A stretch of 64,000 nt of DNA from Candidatus Riflebacteria bacterium HGW-Riflebacteria-1 (GTDB taxonomy: Bacteria > Muiribacteriota > Ozemobacteria > Ozemobacterales > Ozemobacteraceae). The position numbers and the translations under genes are program-made. The stretch is taken from positions 332,267 to 396,266 of the forward strand of contig PGYB01000004.1 of assembly GCA_002839445.1 (NCBI GenBank), read 5' to 3'. The notes under the pieces are model-generated. The model worked only from the letters and a program-made list of their open reading frames with translations, was not told the DNA's origin and did not search any database. Shown here one piece after another: positions 49,592-58,941 of this stretch. How positions within the stretch are numbered: the stretch's first letter is position 1; the number at the start of each line of letters is the position of its first letter.

Positions 49592-52500
49592 TCAGGCGAG
49601 TTTGTGCGCCTTGAAGATTTCCTGGAGTGCCATGTTGGCGGCCAGGCGCACTTCTTTGCTCTGGTCGCGCGTCGTCGTCTTGAGAGCGACAAGGCAGCGG
49701 ATATCGCGCAGAGAGCCGAGTGCTTCGGCGGCAGTCTTGCGAACAGCACTGCTGCGATCGGCAAGCATGCGCATCAGAGTTTCTACTGCGCCGCTGTTTC
49801 CGATGCGGCCAAGTATGCGGGCAATGTTTTCACGCAGGAAGTTGTTGCGGTCCTGAGCAATGCGCATCAGGCGGTTGATCAGGTTTGCTTCGCCAATTCT
49901 GATGAGAATGTCGCAGGCATGGCGTCTGATACGTTCTTCAGCGTGTTTGAGAGCTTCAACCAGCACTTCGTAAGAATTTTCGCCAAAGCTGACAATGGCT
50001 TCGCTGCAGGCAAGGGGTACCGTCGGTGAGGGATCATCAAGGCGGGCAAGCATCGGCATGATCGCCATCGGGTCGCCGATTTTTGCCAGGGCTTCAGCCG
50101 CAGCTTCGCGCACTTTTTCGGCGGGGTCTTCGAGTGATTTAATGAGATGCGGCAGTGCGACACGGTCGCGACGTTCGCCGAGTACGAGAACGGCAGTACT
50201 GCGCACTGATTCTGCCTTGTCTGTCAGCGAGATGATGATGATATCGGGAACGCGTGCGTCAGCCATCTGTGCCAGTGACTTGACCGCCAGGCGGCGTACA
50301 AGTTCGGAGCCGTCTTTGGTCGTCTTCTGCAGGAACTCAACGGCAGCGGTATCTTTGAGATCACCGAGCACTTCTGCGGCCTTGGCACGTACTGTTTCGA
50401 CGGAATCGCGCAGGGCCTCGATTGCCGGTTGCACAGCAGCTGTAGTGCCGATCTTTCCGATGGCTTCGATAGCTGCGCTTCTGACTTTTTCGGCGCCATC
50501 TTTAACAAGGTTCGACAGAGTTCTGATTGCGCGCGGGTCACGGGTGTCGCCGAGCACGGTAGCTATGGCAATGCGAACCGGTTCTGCCGGGTGTGACGCG
50601 CCGAGAATGAGCTTTTCGACGAGCTTGCGGCTCTGGTTCGAGATGAGCTGTTTTGAAATAAGTTCGAGCGGAATCTGATACTCGGGTTTCTTGAGAATGT
50701 CGATCAGAGCATCGAGCGCGCCTTCGGTCTTGATGCCGCCGAGGGCCTCGACGCACCATTGTCGCTGCGCCTGATCGCTTTCGATAAAGTAGCTCATGAT
50801 AACCGGAATCGCTTTATCATTGCCGACTTTGGCGAACAGGTGGGCCACGTTGAGGCGGATCAGCTGCAGTATTTCGCTGCTGCATTCAAGAATGCGGCGG
50901 TCAGGTATGCCGGCCAGCTTCTTGACGTCTTTGTCGGAGAGGGTTTCTTTCGCGATTTTTATCAGCAGTGCAAAAGCGCGGTTGTCTTGAAGTTGACTAA
51001 GTGCCTGCGCGATTGAGAACTGCGCCCAGGCGTAGCCTTCTTTTAGAATTACCGAGATCGGGTTGGAAGTAGTCAAAAATTCGTCGATCGCGAGAAGGCT
51101 GTCGGCAATAGAAGTAGTAAGTTTTTTGTCGTCGCTGCTGTCGAGAACTTTGAGCAGCGGGAAAATAGCGCGGATACTGCCGATTTTGCCGAGCACGCGC
51201 ACCAGCGAAACCAGCGTTGCGTGGTTGTCTTCGCTTTCTATGGCTCTGGTTATCTGATCAACCGCCATTTCGCCCATTTCACAGATAGCCCATTCGGCTT
51301 TTTCGATAATCTGCGGGTCCTGCTCGCTAAGAGAACGGATCAGCGGTTCGATGGCTTTGGCGCCCTTGATACAGCCAAGTGCCTCGATTGCAGCTAGTCG
51401 GACATCGCGCTCTGAATCTGTAAGGCGCATTACCAGTGGTTCTATGGCGATCGGGTTGCCGATTCTGCCAATGGCTTTTGCTGCGGCAATTTTATGCTCT
51501 GATTCTCCGGCTTCGAGGTATTTTACGAGGTTGCCGGCAGTTGCCTTTTCGCCGATTTCGCCGAGTGCCTGAATTGCTTTCAGGCTGAGCATCGGGTCGT
51601 CTTTTTCGAGAATCGAAAGCACGTAACGGCTGGCTTTTGCTGATTTAATGCTGGCAAAGGCCTCAAGTGCGAGCAGGGTAAGTTTGGTGTTAAAGCTGTT
51701 GGCCAGCTTGAGCAGCGGGTCTACTGCTTTAACGTCACCGATTTCGCCAAGCGCCCAGACGATTTTTTCTTTGATCTGCGGATTGCTGACCTGGAAAATA
51801 TCGACGAGCGGGTCTACGGCGTTGGCGTTGCGGATCTGGCCGAGCGCCTGAATAGTTGCCATTCTGATGCGTTCGTTTTCTTCGCTGAGCACCACCAGAA
51901 GCTGGTCGCACGCTGCTGTTGAGCCGATGCGGCCGAGAGCTTCGATAGCTTTCAAACGCACTTCAAATTCGGGATCTTTGAGCATCGGCAAAACTACAGT
52001 AACCGATTTGGGGTCGGCGATGCTGCCAATAGCTTCGCAGGCAATATAGCGCAGGTCGTTGTTGCGGCTCTTCAGGAAAGCGCTGACCGCTTTGAGGGCA
52101 GAGCCGGCACCAATTTTGCCGAGCGCTTCAAGCGCCACGTAGCGCAGGTCTTCGTTGTCTTCTTCAAGAAGTTTTATCAGCGGCACGACTGATTCTTCAA
52201 GGCCGATGCGGCCAAGAGCCCGGGCGGCGATAAATTTGAGCTGCGCGTGATCTGAACTCAGACACTGAACAAGCGGGCGCACTGCTTCTCTGGCAGAAAT
52301 ATCGCCGAGATAGCCGGCGGCAATTTCCCTGATATCCTTAAGATCGTCAGTCAGCAACTTGATAAAATCGCCGGCAGCCTCGCTGAGGCCGAGATCGCGG
52401 ATACGCAGGGCAAGCGAATAGCGCTCATCTGGATCTTTAGTGTCTGCCAGCATCTGTCGCAGCTCAGAAAGCTGTTCGAGGGGAGAAAGTGGTGGTGCTT

Positions 52501-53914
52501 CTTCGAGAACCGCCGCATCATGCAGATGCTCTTCTTCGGGCTGATTGAAAGCTGCGGCCGGTCTGTCGGTTTCGCCGAGTGCTGCAATAGCCGAAATGTC
52601 GAAATCAGGTTCTGAATCTCCAGCTTCGGCAATAGCCAGCTCTTCTTCGGCTTCTTCAAAAAAATCTGGTTCGGCTGCCGGCGCTTTTGCTGGCGGCCTG
52701 GTGATGCCTTCGATACCTAATATGAGGTTGCTGAGGTCGTCGTCGCTGTATTCTTCGACAACCGGGGCTGCTGCCATGGGTTTTGCTGCAACAGGTTTCG
52801 CAGTCGGAGCAGGCTTAGCAGCTGCAACAGGTTTTGCTGCCGCAACTACCGGTTTTACCGGGGCTGGAGCTATTTCATTGCTGACCACGAGGCCGTCAAG
52901 AAAATCGTCGCCATCGTCGTCAAGGCTGATTTCGGTCGTTTCAACGCTGGTGACACCGAGATCATCGCTGTCGTCTGTAACGTCGACAGTGAATTCTTCT
53001 AAACTGTCGGTGCTGATGTCAAAACTGTCAGCATCACTGCCGATGTCTTCATGGCTCTGCTCAAGTCCTGTGTTATTGGTGGTCTCGGCAGCATTGCTGC
53101 CGACAATCAGCCCGCTGAAGTCGTCTTCAGAAGTTTCTTCGATGCCTGCCGACTCTTCGATGCTCACATCTTCTACGCCAACGCCGCTGTCGAGATCACC
53201 AAAATCAAAGCCTTCGGTTTCAACCACGGCATTCTGGGCGTCTATCTGCAGGCTATCCTGGTCTTCACTGCCGCTGGAAAACGCAAACTCTTCGGGTGAA
53301 GCCTGATCAAGTTCGAGGGCGGTCGGCTCTTCTTCTGGCGACAGGTCGAAAGATCCGGTTTCGGGCTGATCTAACGAGATGTCGATGCCGGCTGGTGCGG
53401 CAAAAGGATCTTCATCGTCATCGAGACTGAGATTCAGCTCGCCGCTCTGTGTTTCGTCGGCTGCTGGTTCAGAGAAATCAATATCGAGGTCGTCTGAGGA
53501 CTGTTCGGCGCTGATGTCGAGACCTGCTGATGCCGTAGCACTGCCTGAGAGCGCTGCTCCGAAATCAATGCCGCTATCTTCAGGCCCGTCAAGATCAAGG
53601 CTGAAATCGTTGTCAAGGCCAGAGTCGGCATCGCTGCCGCCGAGATTCAGACTCATGCTGGCCGTTTTGTCGAGGCTTCCGCCAAAATCTGAAGACAGGT
53701 CAAGGCCGCCAGTTTCGCTGCTGTCAAGGTCAAAAGACATGGGGCTGTCAGAAGAGTCTGATGAATCGCTGAGGTCGAGAGACAGGTCGAGGTCGAGAGG
53801 TGCTCTTTCAGCAGGTGAATCCATCGAATCGCCTGTGCCTGGCAATCCCATTCCGCACATATTGCAGAATTTGTTATCTTTTTCATTTTCGAATCCGCAA
53901 CCGGGACACTGCAT
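49592..53914 (-). CDS. Zinc-ribbon / acidic linker / HEAT-repeat giant protein
   Basis: A 1440-residue cytoplasmic protein. A zinc ribbon lies at the N-terminus (C3, C6, C17, C20: CPGC and CNMC). A ~430-residue acidic, Asp/Ser/Glu-rich low-complexity region follows, with LDLSLDLS-type repeats and an Ala/Pro/Lys patch (AAKPVAAAKPAPTAKPVAAK). About 30 HEAT repeats of ~31 residues then fill ~475-1435 (consensus like AVxPLIxxLxDxxxxVRxxAAEALGxIG). HEAT solenoids are protein-binding scaffolds. It may be a hub for complex assembly, but no partner is evident. GGAGG precedes the ATG. It is long for the bacterial HEAT/PBS-lyase-repeat group. Confidence 0.85.
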   Translation of the reverse strand: MQCPGCGFENEKDNKFCNMCGMGLPGTGDSMDSPAERAPLDLDLSLDLSDSSDSSDSPMSFDLDSSETGGLDLSSDFGGSLDKTASMSLNLGGSDADSGLDNDFSLDLDGPEDSGIDFGAALSGSATASAGLDISAEQSSDDLDIDFSEPAADETQSGELNLSLDDDEDPFAAPAGIDISLDQPETGSFDLSPEEEPTALELDQASPEEFAFSSGSEDQDSLQIDAQNAVVETEGFDFGDLDSGVGVEDVSIEESAGIEETSEDDFSGLIVGSNAAETTNNTGLEQSHEDIGSDADSFDISTDSLEEFTVDVTDDSDDLGVTSVETTEISLDDDGDDFLDGLVVSNEIAPAPVKPVVAAAKPVAAAKPAPTAKPVAAKPMAAAPVVEEYSDDDLSNLILGIEGITRPPAKAPAAEPDFFEEAEEELAIAEAGDSEPDFDISAIAALGETDRPAAAFNQPEEEHLHDAAVLEEAPPLSPLEQLSELRQMLADTKDPDERYSLALRIRDLGLSEAAGDFIKLLTDDLKDIREIAAGYLGDISAREAVRPLVQCLSSDHAQLKFIAARALGRIGLEESVVPLIKLLEEDNEDLRYVALEALGKIGAGSALKAVSAFLKSRNNDLRYIACEAIGSIADPKSVTVVLPMLKDPEFEVRLKAIEALGRIGSTAACDQLLVVLSEENERIRMATIQALGQIRNANAVDPLVDIFQVSNPQIKEKIVWALGEIGDVKAVDPLLKLANSFNTKLTLLALEAFASIKSAKASRYVLSILEKDDPMLSLKAIQALGEIGEKATAGNLVKYLEAGESEHKIAAAKAIGRIGNPIAIEPLVMRLTDSERDVRLAAIEALGCIKGAKAIEPLIRSLSEQDPQIIEKAEWAICEMGEMAVDQITRAIESEDNHATLVSLVRVLGKIGSIRAIFPLLKVLDSSDDKKLTTSIADSLLAIDEFLTTSNPISVILKEGYAWAQFSIAQALSQLQDNRAFALLIKIAKETLSDKDVKKLAGIPDRRILECSSEILQLIRLNVAHLFAKVGNDKAIPVIMSYFIESDQAQRQWCVEALGGIKTEGALDALIDILKKPEYQIPLELISKQLISNQSRKLVEKLILGASHPAEPVRIAIATVLGDTRDPRAIRTLSNLVKDGAEKVRSAAIEAIGKIGTTAAVQPAIEALRDSVETVRAKAAEVLGDLKDTAAVEFLQKTTKDGSELVRRLAVKSLAQMADARVPDIIIISLTDKAESVRSTAVLVLGERRDRVALPHLIKSLEDPAEKVREAAAEALAKIGDPMAIMPMLARLDDPSPTVPLACSEAIVSFGENSYEVLVEALKHAEERIRRHACDILIRIGEANLINRLMRIAQDRNNFLRENIARILGRIGNSGAVETLMRMLADRSSAVRKTAAEALGSLRDIRCLVALKTTTRDQSKEVRLAANMALQEIFKAHKLA

Positions 53915-53985
53915 AGAGACCTCCGAGAATTTCTTGCTGAGTGGTTCTTAACCCATGAGATTAGCAGAACAGTCTGAATTTGTCT

Positions 53986-53999
53986 TGTAAATTTTTACA
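53986..53999. promoter_or_regulatory. Palindrome TGTAAA-TT-TTTACA upstream of the HEAT gene
   Basis: Six-base inverted half-sites lie 72 bp upstream of the HEAT gene start. They could be a repressor/activator site. The rest of the 288-nt gap 53915-54202 has no gene; it holds a weak stem (54080-54112) and repeat copy 2. Confidence 0.3.
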
Positions 54000-54165
54000 G
54001 CCGCATTCTGACAACCTATCGGCAGACACCGACGGATAGTTCAGGAAAAAATAGTCCGCTGCCGTCTGCTGCGCAGGGTAAAAGCCGTCGTTGCTGGTCA
54101 TGTATGGCTTTTTGCGCTGTTTTTCGCGACTTTCATTTTCTGACTTTTTTTACAACTATATTTTG

Positions 54166-54180
54166 GGTTTACATAATATC
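54166..54180. repeat. 15-bp repeat GGTTTACATAATATC, copy 2
   Basis: Same sequence and orientation as 49412-49426; the two copies bracket the HEAT-protein gene. It is just downstream of the comFB stop codon. Confidence 0.5.
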
Positions 54181-54202
54181 AGCTGATGTGCTGACAATGT
54201 TA

Positions 54203-54511
54203 TCAATGGTGCGGATTCTGCGAAACGAGCTGGTAAGCGCGTAAAACCGACTCTTCGGCCAGCCGCACGTTCATCGAATCTTCGGTGAACTTTTCGGGCG
54301 GGCAGAACGCGTCGTAACTGCCAAGAATCCAGTAGCGCGGCGGCAGGCTGTTAAGCGCCAGCGCCGTTGTGTCGAGAACACAGTCGTGGCAGTCACACAT
54401 CTCACGCCTCTCAATCATATCAGCGATTATTTCCAGAACAAGCTGCTCCCACATGTTGACCATGCGCGAAAAATCGTATCTTTCAAGGGGTGGGCGATCA
54501 AGAATATCCAT
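54203..54511 (-). CDS. ComFB-family protein
   Basis: A 102-residue protein matching the late-competence ComFB family. VNMWEQLVLEIIADMIERRE is the N-terminal helix, then CDCHDCVLDTTALALNSLPPRYW with the C-x-C-x2-C motif and the LNxLPPxY block. Some cyanobacterial ComFB-type proteins bind cyclic di-GMP, which is notable given the HD-GYP gene two genes upstream. ATG 54511 has GGAGG 5 nt upstream and is preferred to the in-frame ATG 54526. It follows recJ at close distance in the same direction. Confidence 0.85.
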   Translation of the reverse strand: MDILDRPPLERYDFSRMVNMWEQLVLEIIADMIERREMCDCHDCVLDTTALALNSLPPRYWILGSYDAFCPPEKFTEDSMNVRLAEESVLRAYQLVSQNPHH

Positions 54512-54526
54512 TTTTCCTCCGGCCAT

Positions 54527-56608
54527 TTACTTAAAACCTCTTATGCGGCAGTCAAGAACCATCAGCTGAGCCGATCTGACCCCATTGTAGTCGTTTGGCT
54601 CGACATGAAACACCAGATCGCAGGTGCCATCCCGCAGAACGTCTGGAGCCATGATATCGCCGAGGTTGAAGCCTATGCCGAAAATGCTGCGCCCGTTCGA
54701 GCGCTTGAACTTGTAACGCAGATGATTTTTGCTCTCGCCGACTTTGCGGATCTCTTGAAATGGTGCACCTTCGGCCATGAACACCGGCGCCGGGTTGTCG
54801 ATGCCAAAGGGAGCAAAATTGAGTATGTCCTTGAGGAACTGCTCGTCAATCATGTCTATAGGCAGTTCTGAATCGATGAGCCATTCTGGCTGCAGGTCAG
54901 ACTGGTTGATTTTCTGGTTCGCGTAAGCGCGCAGGCTTGCCCGAAAAAGCTGTTCGTTGCCGAAAGGCATGGTAAGGCCGGCGGCTCCGATGTGGCCGCC
55001 ATACTTTTCCAGGTATTTGCTGCAGTGATTGAGTGCTTCAATGATGTTGATGTCTTTAAAACTGCGGGCTGAACCGAGGTATTTGCCCTGATCTTCGAGC
55101 AGTACAATTACCGGGCGGCAATAGTCAAGCATCAGGCGGGTGGCCACAATGCCGGTCACGCCCTGGTTTTTGATCGGCGCCACTACCAGCAGAATTCGGT
55201 CGTTTACGAGGTCGTTCTGCCCGATAAGAAAGCCTTTTACCGTGTTATAGCAGTCTTCGCCGAGGCGCTTGCGTTCATTGTTGAGCTCGAAAAGCTGCCG
55301 CGCCAGTTCATCAGCTTTCGGCGCCAGGCTGGTTGACAGTAGCTCTATAGCCAGCTCAGCCGTGCGCAGCCGCCCGGAAGAATTGAGAATCGGCGCGATG
55401 CTGAAGCTGATATCTCTCTCGGTGACCTGGCGGTTTTTCCAGCCAAGGGCATTGAACAGGCTGTTCAGACCAAGTCGCTTGCTTTTTCCGACAAATTTGA
55501 GCCCCATCTGGGCAAAAGTGCGGTTTTCACCGTGCAACGGCACCATGTCAGCGATAGTGCCAATGGTAAGAATGTCGAGACAGCGCTGCCACAGCGCCTT
55601 TACGGCGGGGAGTTTTGCTTCGAGGCATTTCAGATAAATCAGAACAAGAGCCCGGCCACCCTCGATTTCTTCGAGGTTAAGGCTGCGCTTGATCTCGTCT
55701 TTGCTCAGGCCGGTTGCGTCAGGAATACAGGCAGCAATGATCTTGTCGACGAAAACCGCTTTGAGTGCAGGATCTGAACTGGCCGAAGTCAAAATTTCCG
55801 GCATCAGTTCGCCAATGGTTTTGCGCTCTGCTTCGTTGTAAAAAACCGGTACACAGCCGGCGAGGCTGTTGCGGTCTATTGTTTTCATGTGCTGAAAGCC
55901 CTCGCGTGGCGCAAAGCGGATGGCAGCGATATCATGATCGCTGAGGTCGAAAGCGATGAGAGGCTTGCTGAGTCGATTACACCGCGCCATTTCGAGAGCC
56001 ATTGCCAGTTTGAAGGCAACTCCGACTCCGGCAATGTTTTTCTGCGGGCAGCACGAGTCGTGCAATTTGGGGTCGACGATGGCCACCGCGTCAGGCAGCG
56101 CGCTGGGCGGCTCATGATGATCGGTAATAATCACTTCAATGCCTTTTTTGCGCGCATATTCAACTTCAGCAATATTGCTGATACCGCAGTCCACGGTAAC
56201 TATCAGCTTAACTCCATCTCGCGCTGCAACGTCGAGGTAGTCCGGGTTAAGCCCGTAGCCGTCTTCGATAACCGGTACCGTGTAATCGACCAGTTTGTGA
56301 AAACTGCGCAGAGTTTCAGTCATGATAACAGTCGAGGTAATCCCGTCGACGTCGCGATCACCGTATACTCTGATGCTTTCTTCTTTTTCAACAGCCTTGA
56401 ATATGCGGTCTACCGCTGCACATACACCGTCGATGACAAAAGGGGAGAACAGGTAGCGGCTGCGCGGGGTAAAATAGCGCTCAATGCTGCTGTCGTCGCA
56501 GATTCCGCGGCTGACCAGAATCTTGAGCAGGATGTCGGGAAAGCCGGTATGTCGCAGCTTTTCAAGCTGCGCCGCATCGATCTGCCGGATATTCCAGATT
56601 TTTTCCAT
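54527..56608 (-). CDS. recJ: Single-stranded-DNA exonuclease RecJ (with internal insertion)
   Basis: A 693-residue DHH-family 5'-3' exonuclease for recombination and repair. Motifs are VYGDRDVDGITST (canonical GDYDVDG, with Y to R), VTVDCGIS, ITDHHEPP, IVDPKL, AGVGVAFKL, IGTIADMVPL and the DHHA1 motif GGHIGAAGLTMP. About 120 extra residues (~205-325) separate AGVGVAFKL from IGTIADMVPL, where typical RecJ has ~20-30. The C-terminal OB-type part is present. It overlaps the HD-GYP gene stop (TAATG). Confidence 0.9.
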   Translation of the reverse strand: MEKIWNIRQIDAAQLEKLRHTGFPDILLKILVSRGICDDSSIERYFTPRSRYLFSPFVIDGVCAAVDRIFKAVEKEESIRVYGDRDVDGITSTVIMTETLRSFHKLVDYTVPVIEDGYGLNPDYLDVAARDGVKLIVTVDCGISNIAEVEYARKKGIEVIITDHHEPPSALPDAVAIVDPKLHDSCCPQKNIAGVGVAFKLAMALEMARCNRLSKPLIAFDLSDHDIAAIRFAPREGFQHMKTIDRNSLAGCVPVFYNEAERKTIGELMPEILTSASSDPALKAVFVDKIIAACIPDATGLSKDEIKRSLNLEEIEGGRALVLIYLKCLEAKLPAVKALWQRCLDILTIGTIADMVPLHGENRTFAQMGLKFVGKSKRLGLNSLFNALGWKNRQVTERDISFSIAPILNSSGRLRTAELAIELLSTSLAPKADELARQLFELNNERKRLGEDCYNTVKGFLIGQNDLVNDRILLVVAPIKNQGVTGIVATRLMLDYCRPVIVLLEDQGKYLGSARSFKDINIIEALNHCSKYLEKYGGHIGAAGLTMPFGNEQLFRASLRAYANQKINQSDLQPEWLIDSELPIDMIDEQFLKDILNFAPFGIDNPAPVFMAEGAPFQEIRKVGESKNHLRYKFKRSNGRSIFGIGFNLGDIMAPDVLRDGTCDLVFHVEPNDYNGVRSAQLMVLDCRIRGFK

Positions 56609-58941
56609 TATTTTCCGAGGTTTGCTATTGCTTCAACTTTTTTTTCATCGGCCAGTACTTCGAGAAATGCACTGACTATGCGCGGGTCAAACTGTGAACC
56701 GCTGCATCTCAGCAGCTCTTTGCGGGCTTCTTCGAGCGGCATTATGTCGCGATAGGCTCTTTTGCTGGTCATCGCGTCAAATGAGTCGGCGGCGCAGACA
56801 ATGCGAGCCATGAGCGGAATGTTTTCGCCTTTGAGCCCGTCAGGATACCCTTTGCCATCGAATCGCTCGTGATGAAACTTGATCAGCGGCACTTTTTCGC
56901 GCAAAAACTTGGCTGGTTCAATAATCGAAGCGCCGCGCGCCGGGTGGGTTTTGATTTCCTGGTATTCGGCGTCGGTGAGCTTGGAGTCTTTATTTATAAT
57001 GGCTTCAGATATGCCGATTTTGCCGATGTCGTGCAGCAGGGCACCGATGTGCAGATTTTTGATTTCGGCCGGCTTCAAACCCATTGCCCTGCCGATTTCC
57101 ATGGAATAGCGGGCAACCCGTTCGCTGTGGCCGCGTGTGTAAGCGTCTTTGGCGTCGATTGAGTTGGCGAGGGCGCGCACTGCTGAGAGATAGCTGGCCT
57201 CAAGGTCTTCGTAAAGCTGGGCATTGTACAGCGAAATAGAAATCTGTGATGCCAGCGTGACCATCATGTCGAGGTCGCTCTGGTCAAATGGTTCGCCGGA
57301 GCGCTTATCAGAAACCGACAGTACGCCGATCGTTTTTTCCTTGACCTTGAGCGGAACGCATATTGAGCTGCGCCCGCCGCCAATCTGGCCGTCTTCTGGT
57401 TTGTGAAAGTCATTGATGATAATCGGCTCGCCGCGCTTGAAAACTTTGCCGGCGATGCCGTCGCCAGCCTTGATCGGCTGCATGGTTTCAACGCTGCGGT
57501 CGCCCTTATACAGCATAACCTGCAGACAGTCGCTTTCGGTATCGTGCAGTATTACTGAGCTGGTCTTGACGCCGCCCAGCACCTTGGCGGTAAGGTCGAG
57601 CACGAGTTCGAGAAGCTTGCTGATGTCGAGCACCAGACTGAGATTCTTGCCTACTTCGTGCAGTGTGTTAAGTTCGAGCACCTTGCGCTTGAGATCCTGC
57701 CACAGTCTGGCGTTTTTGATGGCGAGCGCCGCTTCGACCGAAACGCCTTCGACCAGCCGCAGATCAGTTTCGTTGAAAGGAATGCCTGAAATGCGGTTGC
57801 TCAGCGATAAAACACCGATTACTCTGCCGGCAATCTTGATCGGCGAGCAGATTGAACTGCGCACGACCTTGCTCTCTTCAAGCAACTTAGTGTCATCAGC
57901 ATCGTTTATATCATTGAGCAGCACCGCTTCGCCAGTGTGATACACTTTGGCCGCTATGCCGCCTTCAATTGGCATGCGGGAGTTTTCCGGGATAATCTCG
58001 GGGTCAAGCCCCTTGGCGACCCTGAAAATAAATTCATTGGCTTTTTCATCGATCAACAGCAGAGAACAGCGTTTTACACCGCTGAGAACATTGATAACAT
58101 TGTCTACAATCGTTTCATAGACCATTTCCTGGTCAAGAATACTGCTGAGCGAGCGCCCGATGTGCTGCAGGGTTGACAGTTCGTAAACCTTGTGTTCAAG
58201 AAGCATATTCTTCTGGCGCAGCTCGGTCAGATGCTGATTTATACGCTGGCTCATCTGGTTGAACGACTCTACCAGCACGCCAATTTCGTTGTCAGAATCG
58301 AGTTCGAGCTTGATATCGCTCTCGCCGTCAGCCATTCTAATAGCCGCTTCGGCCAGCTGATCGACGGGCGTCTGCACCATACGTGCCAGCAACAAGGTCG
58401 AAATCAGAGACATTATCATGCCGATGAAAAAATAAACAACGGTGCTGCGAACGACTTCCTGGCTCTTCTCTTCAAAGTAGCGGTTTGAAAACACCATGCG
58501 CAGCGTGCCGCGTGGCTGCTGCGTGACAGAATCAAACATCGGGTTCGCAATCACTACGGTTGCGGGAAGGTGCGTGAGCCCGCCGCTGCTCATTGGCGAT
58601 TCGTTCGAAGCTTCGGCGATTTTTTGCAGGCTGCCGTCGAGAATCTGCACCGATATGACATCGTTGTTGGGTATTTCTGGTGAAGTGAGCGACTGTGCCA
58701 GGCGTTTAAGGCCTGCAAAGTTGCCCTCGGCGATGTAACTCATGACATGCGGTTCTATCGTGCGAACCAGGCTGACACCCTTGCTGTTGATATGTGTTTC
58801 GCTGAGGCGCCGCCAGCGGTTGAGCTCGCCCGAACTCATCATCATGCATACAACTGCCAGCGCTATTATCTGAAATACAAACAGGCGTAGTTTAAGAACA
58901 GGTTTGCGTGAAAAAGCTTGTTTACTGGTAGTCTGACTCAT
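56608..58941 (-). CDS. Membrane GAF-GAF-HD-GYP protein, cyclic di-GMP phosphodiesterase
   Basis: A 777-residue sensor. TM1 (~24-41), a periplasmic sensing region (~42-170), TM2 (~172-195) and a HAMP-like region (~196-250) are followed by two GAF domains (~255-405 and ~425-570). The HD-GYP domain (~585-765) has GHSERVARYS, LLHDIGKIGI, HHERFDGKGYPDG and CAADSFDAMTSKRAYR, so all metal-site residues are intact. It probably hydrolyses cyclic di-GMP in response to envelope and cytosolic cues. It overlaps both neighbours (ATGA, TAATG) in a unit with recJ and comFB. Confidence 0.92.
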   Translation of the reverse strand: MSQTTSKQAFSRKPVLKLRLFVFQIIALAVVCMMMSSGELNRWRRLSETHINSKGVSLVRTIEPHVMSYIAEGNFAGLKRLAQSLTSPEIPNNDVISVQILDGSLQKIAEASNESPMSSGGLTHLPATVVIANPMFDSVTQQPRGTLRMVFSNRYFEEKSQEVVRSTVVYFFIGMIMSLISTLLLARMVQTPVDQLAEAAIRMADGESDIKLELDSDNEIGVLVESFNQMSQRINQHLTELRQKNMLLEHKVYELSTLQHIGRSLSSILDQEMVYETIVDNVINVLSGVKRCSLLLIDEKANEFIFRVAKGLDPEIIPENSRMPIEGGIAAKVYHTGEAVLLNDINDADDTKLLEESKVVRSSICSPIKIAGRVIGVLSLSNRISGIPFNETDLRLVEGVSVEAALAIKNARLWQDLKRKVLELNTLHEVGKNLSLVLDISKLLELVLDLTAKVLGGVKTSSVILHDTESDCLQVMLYKGDRSVETMQPIKAGDGIAGKVFKRGEPIIINDFHKPEDGQIGGGRSSICVPLKVKEKTIGVLSVSDKRSGEPFDQSDLDMMVTLASQISISLYNAQLYEDLEASYLSAVRALANSIDAKDAYTRGHSERVARYSMEIGRAMGLKPAEIKNLHIGALLHDIGKIGISEAIINKDSKLTDAEYQEIKTHPARGASIIEPAKFLREKVPLIKFHHERFDGKGYPDGLKGENIPLMARIVCAADSFDAMTSKRAYRDIMPLEEARKELLRCSGSQFDPRIVSAFLEVLADEKKVEAIANLGK

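Noticed and set aside
52545..53306. A 253-codon plus-strand frame rich in Ser/Ala/Pro
   Set aside because: It is the mirror of the acidic low-complexity linker of the HEAT protein, a composition artefact.
54010..54021. CTATCGGCAGAC shared with the right window edge (near 63989-64000)
   Set aside because: A 12-mer shared between two places is expected many times by chance in 64 kb, and the flanks differ.
54080..54112. Stem AAAAGCC/GGCTTTT as a possible sRNA terminator
   Set aside because: A 7-bp stem with a 19-nt loop is weak and no upstream promoter for a small RNA was evident.
55889..56755. A 288-codon plus-strand frame
   Set aside because: It is antisense to recJ, which carries conserved DHH motifs.
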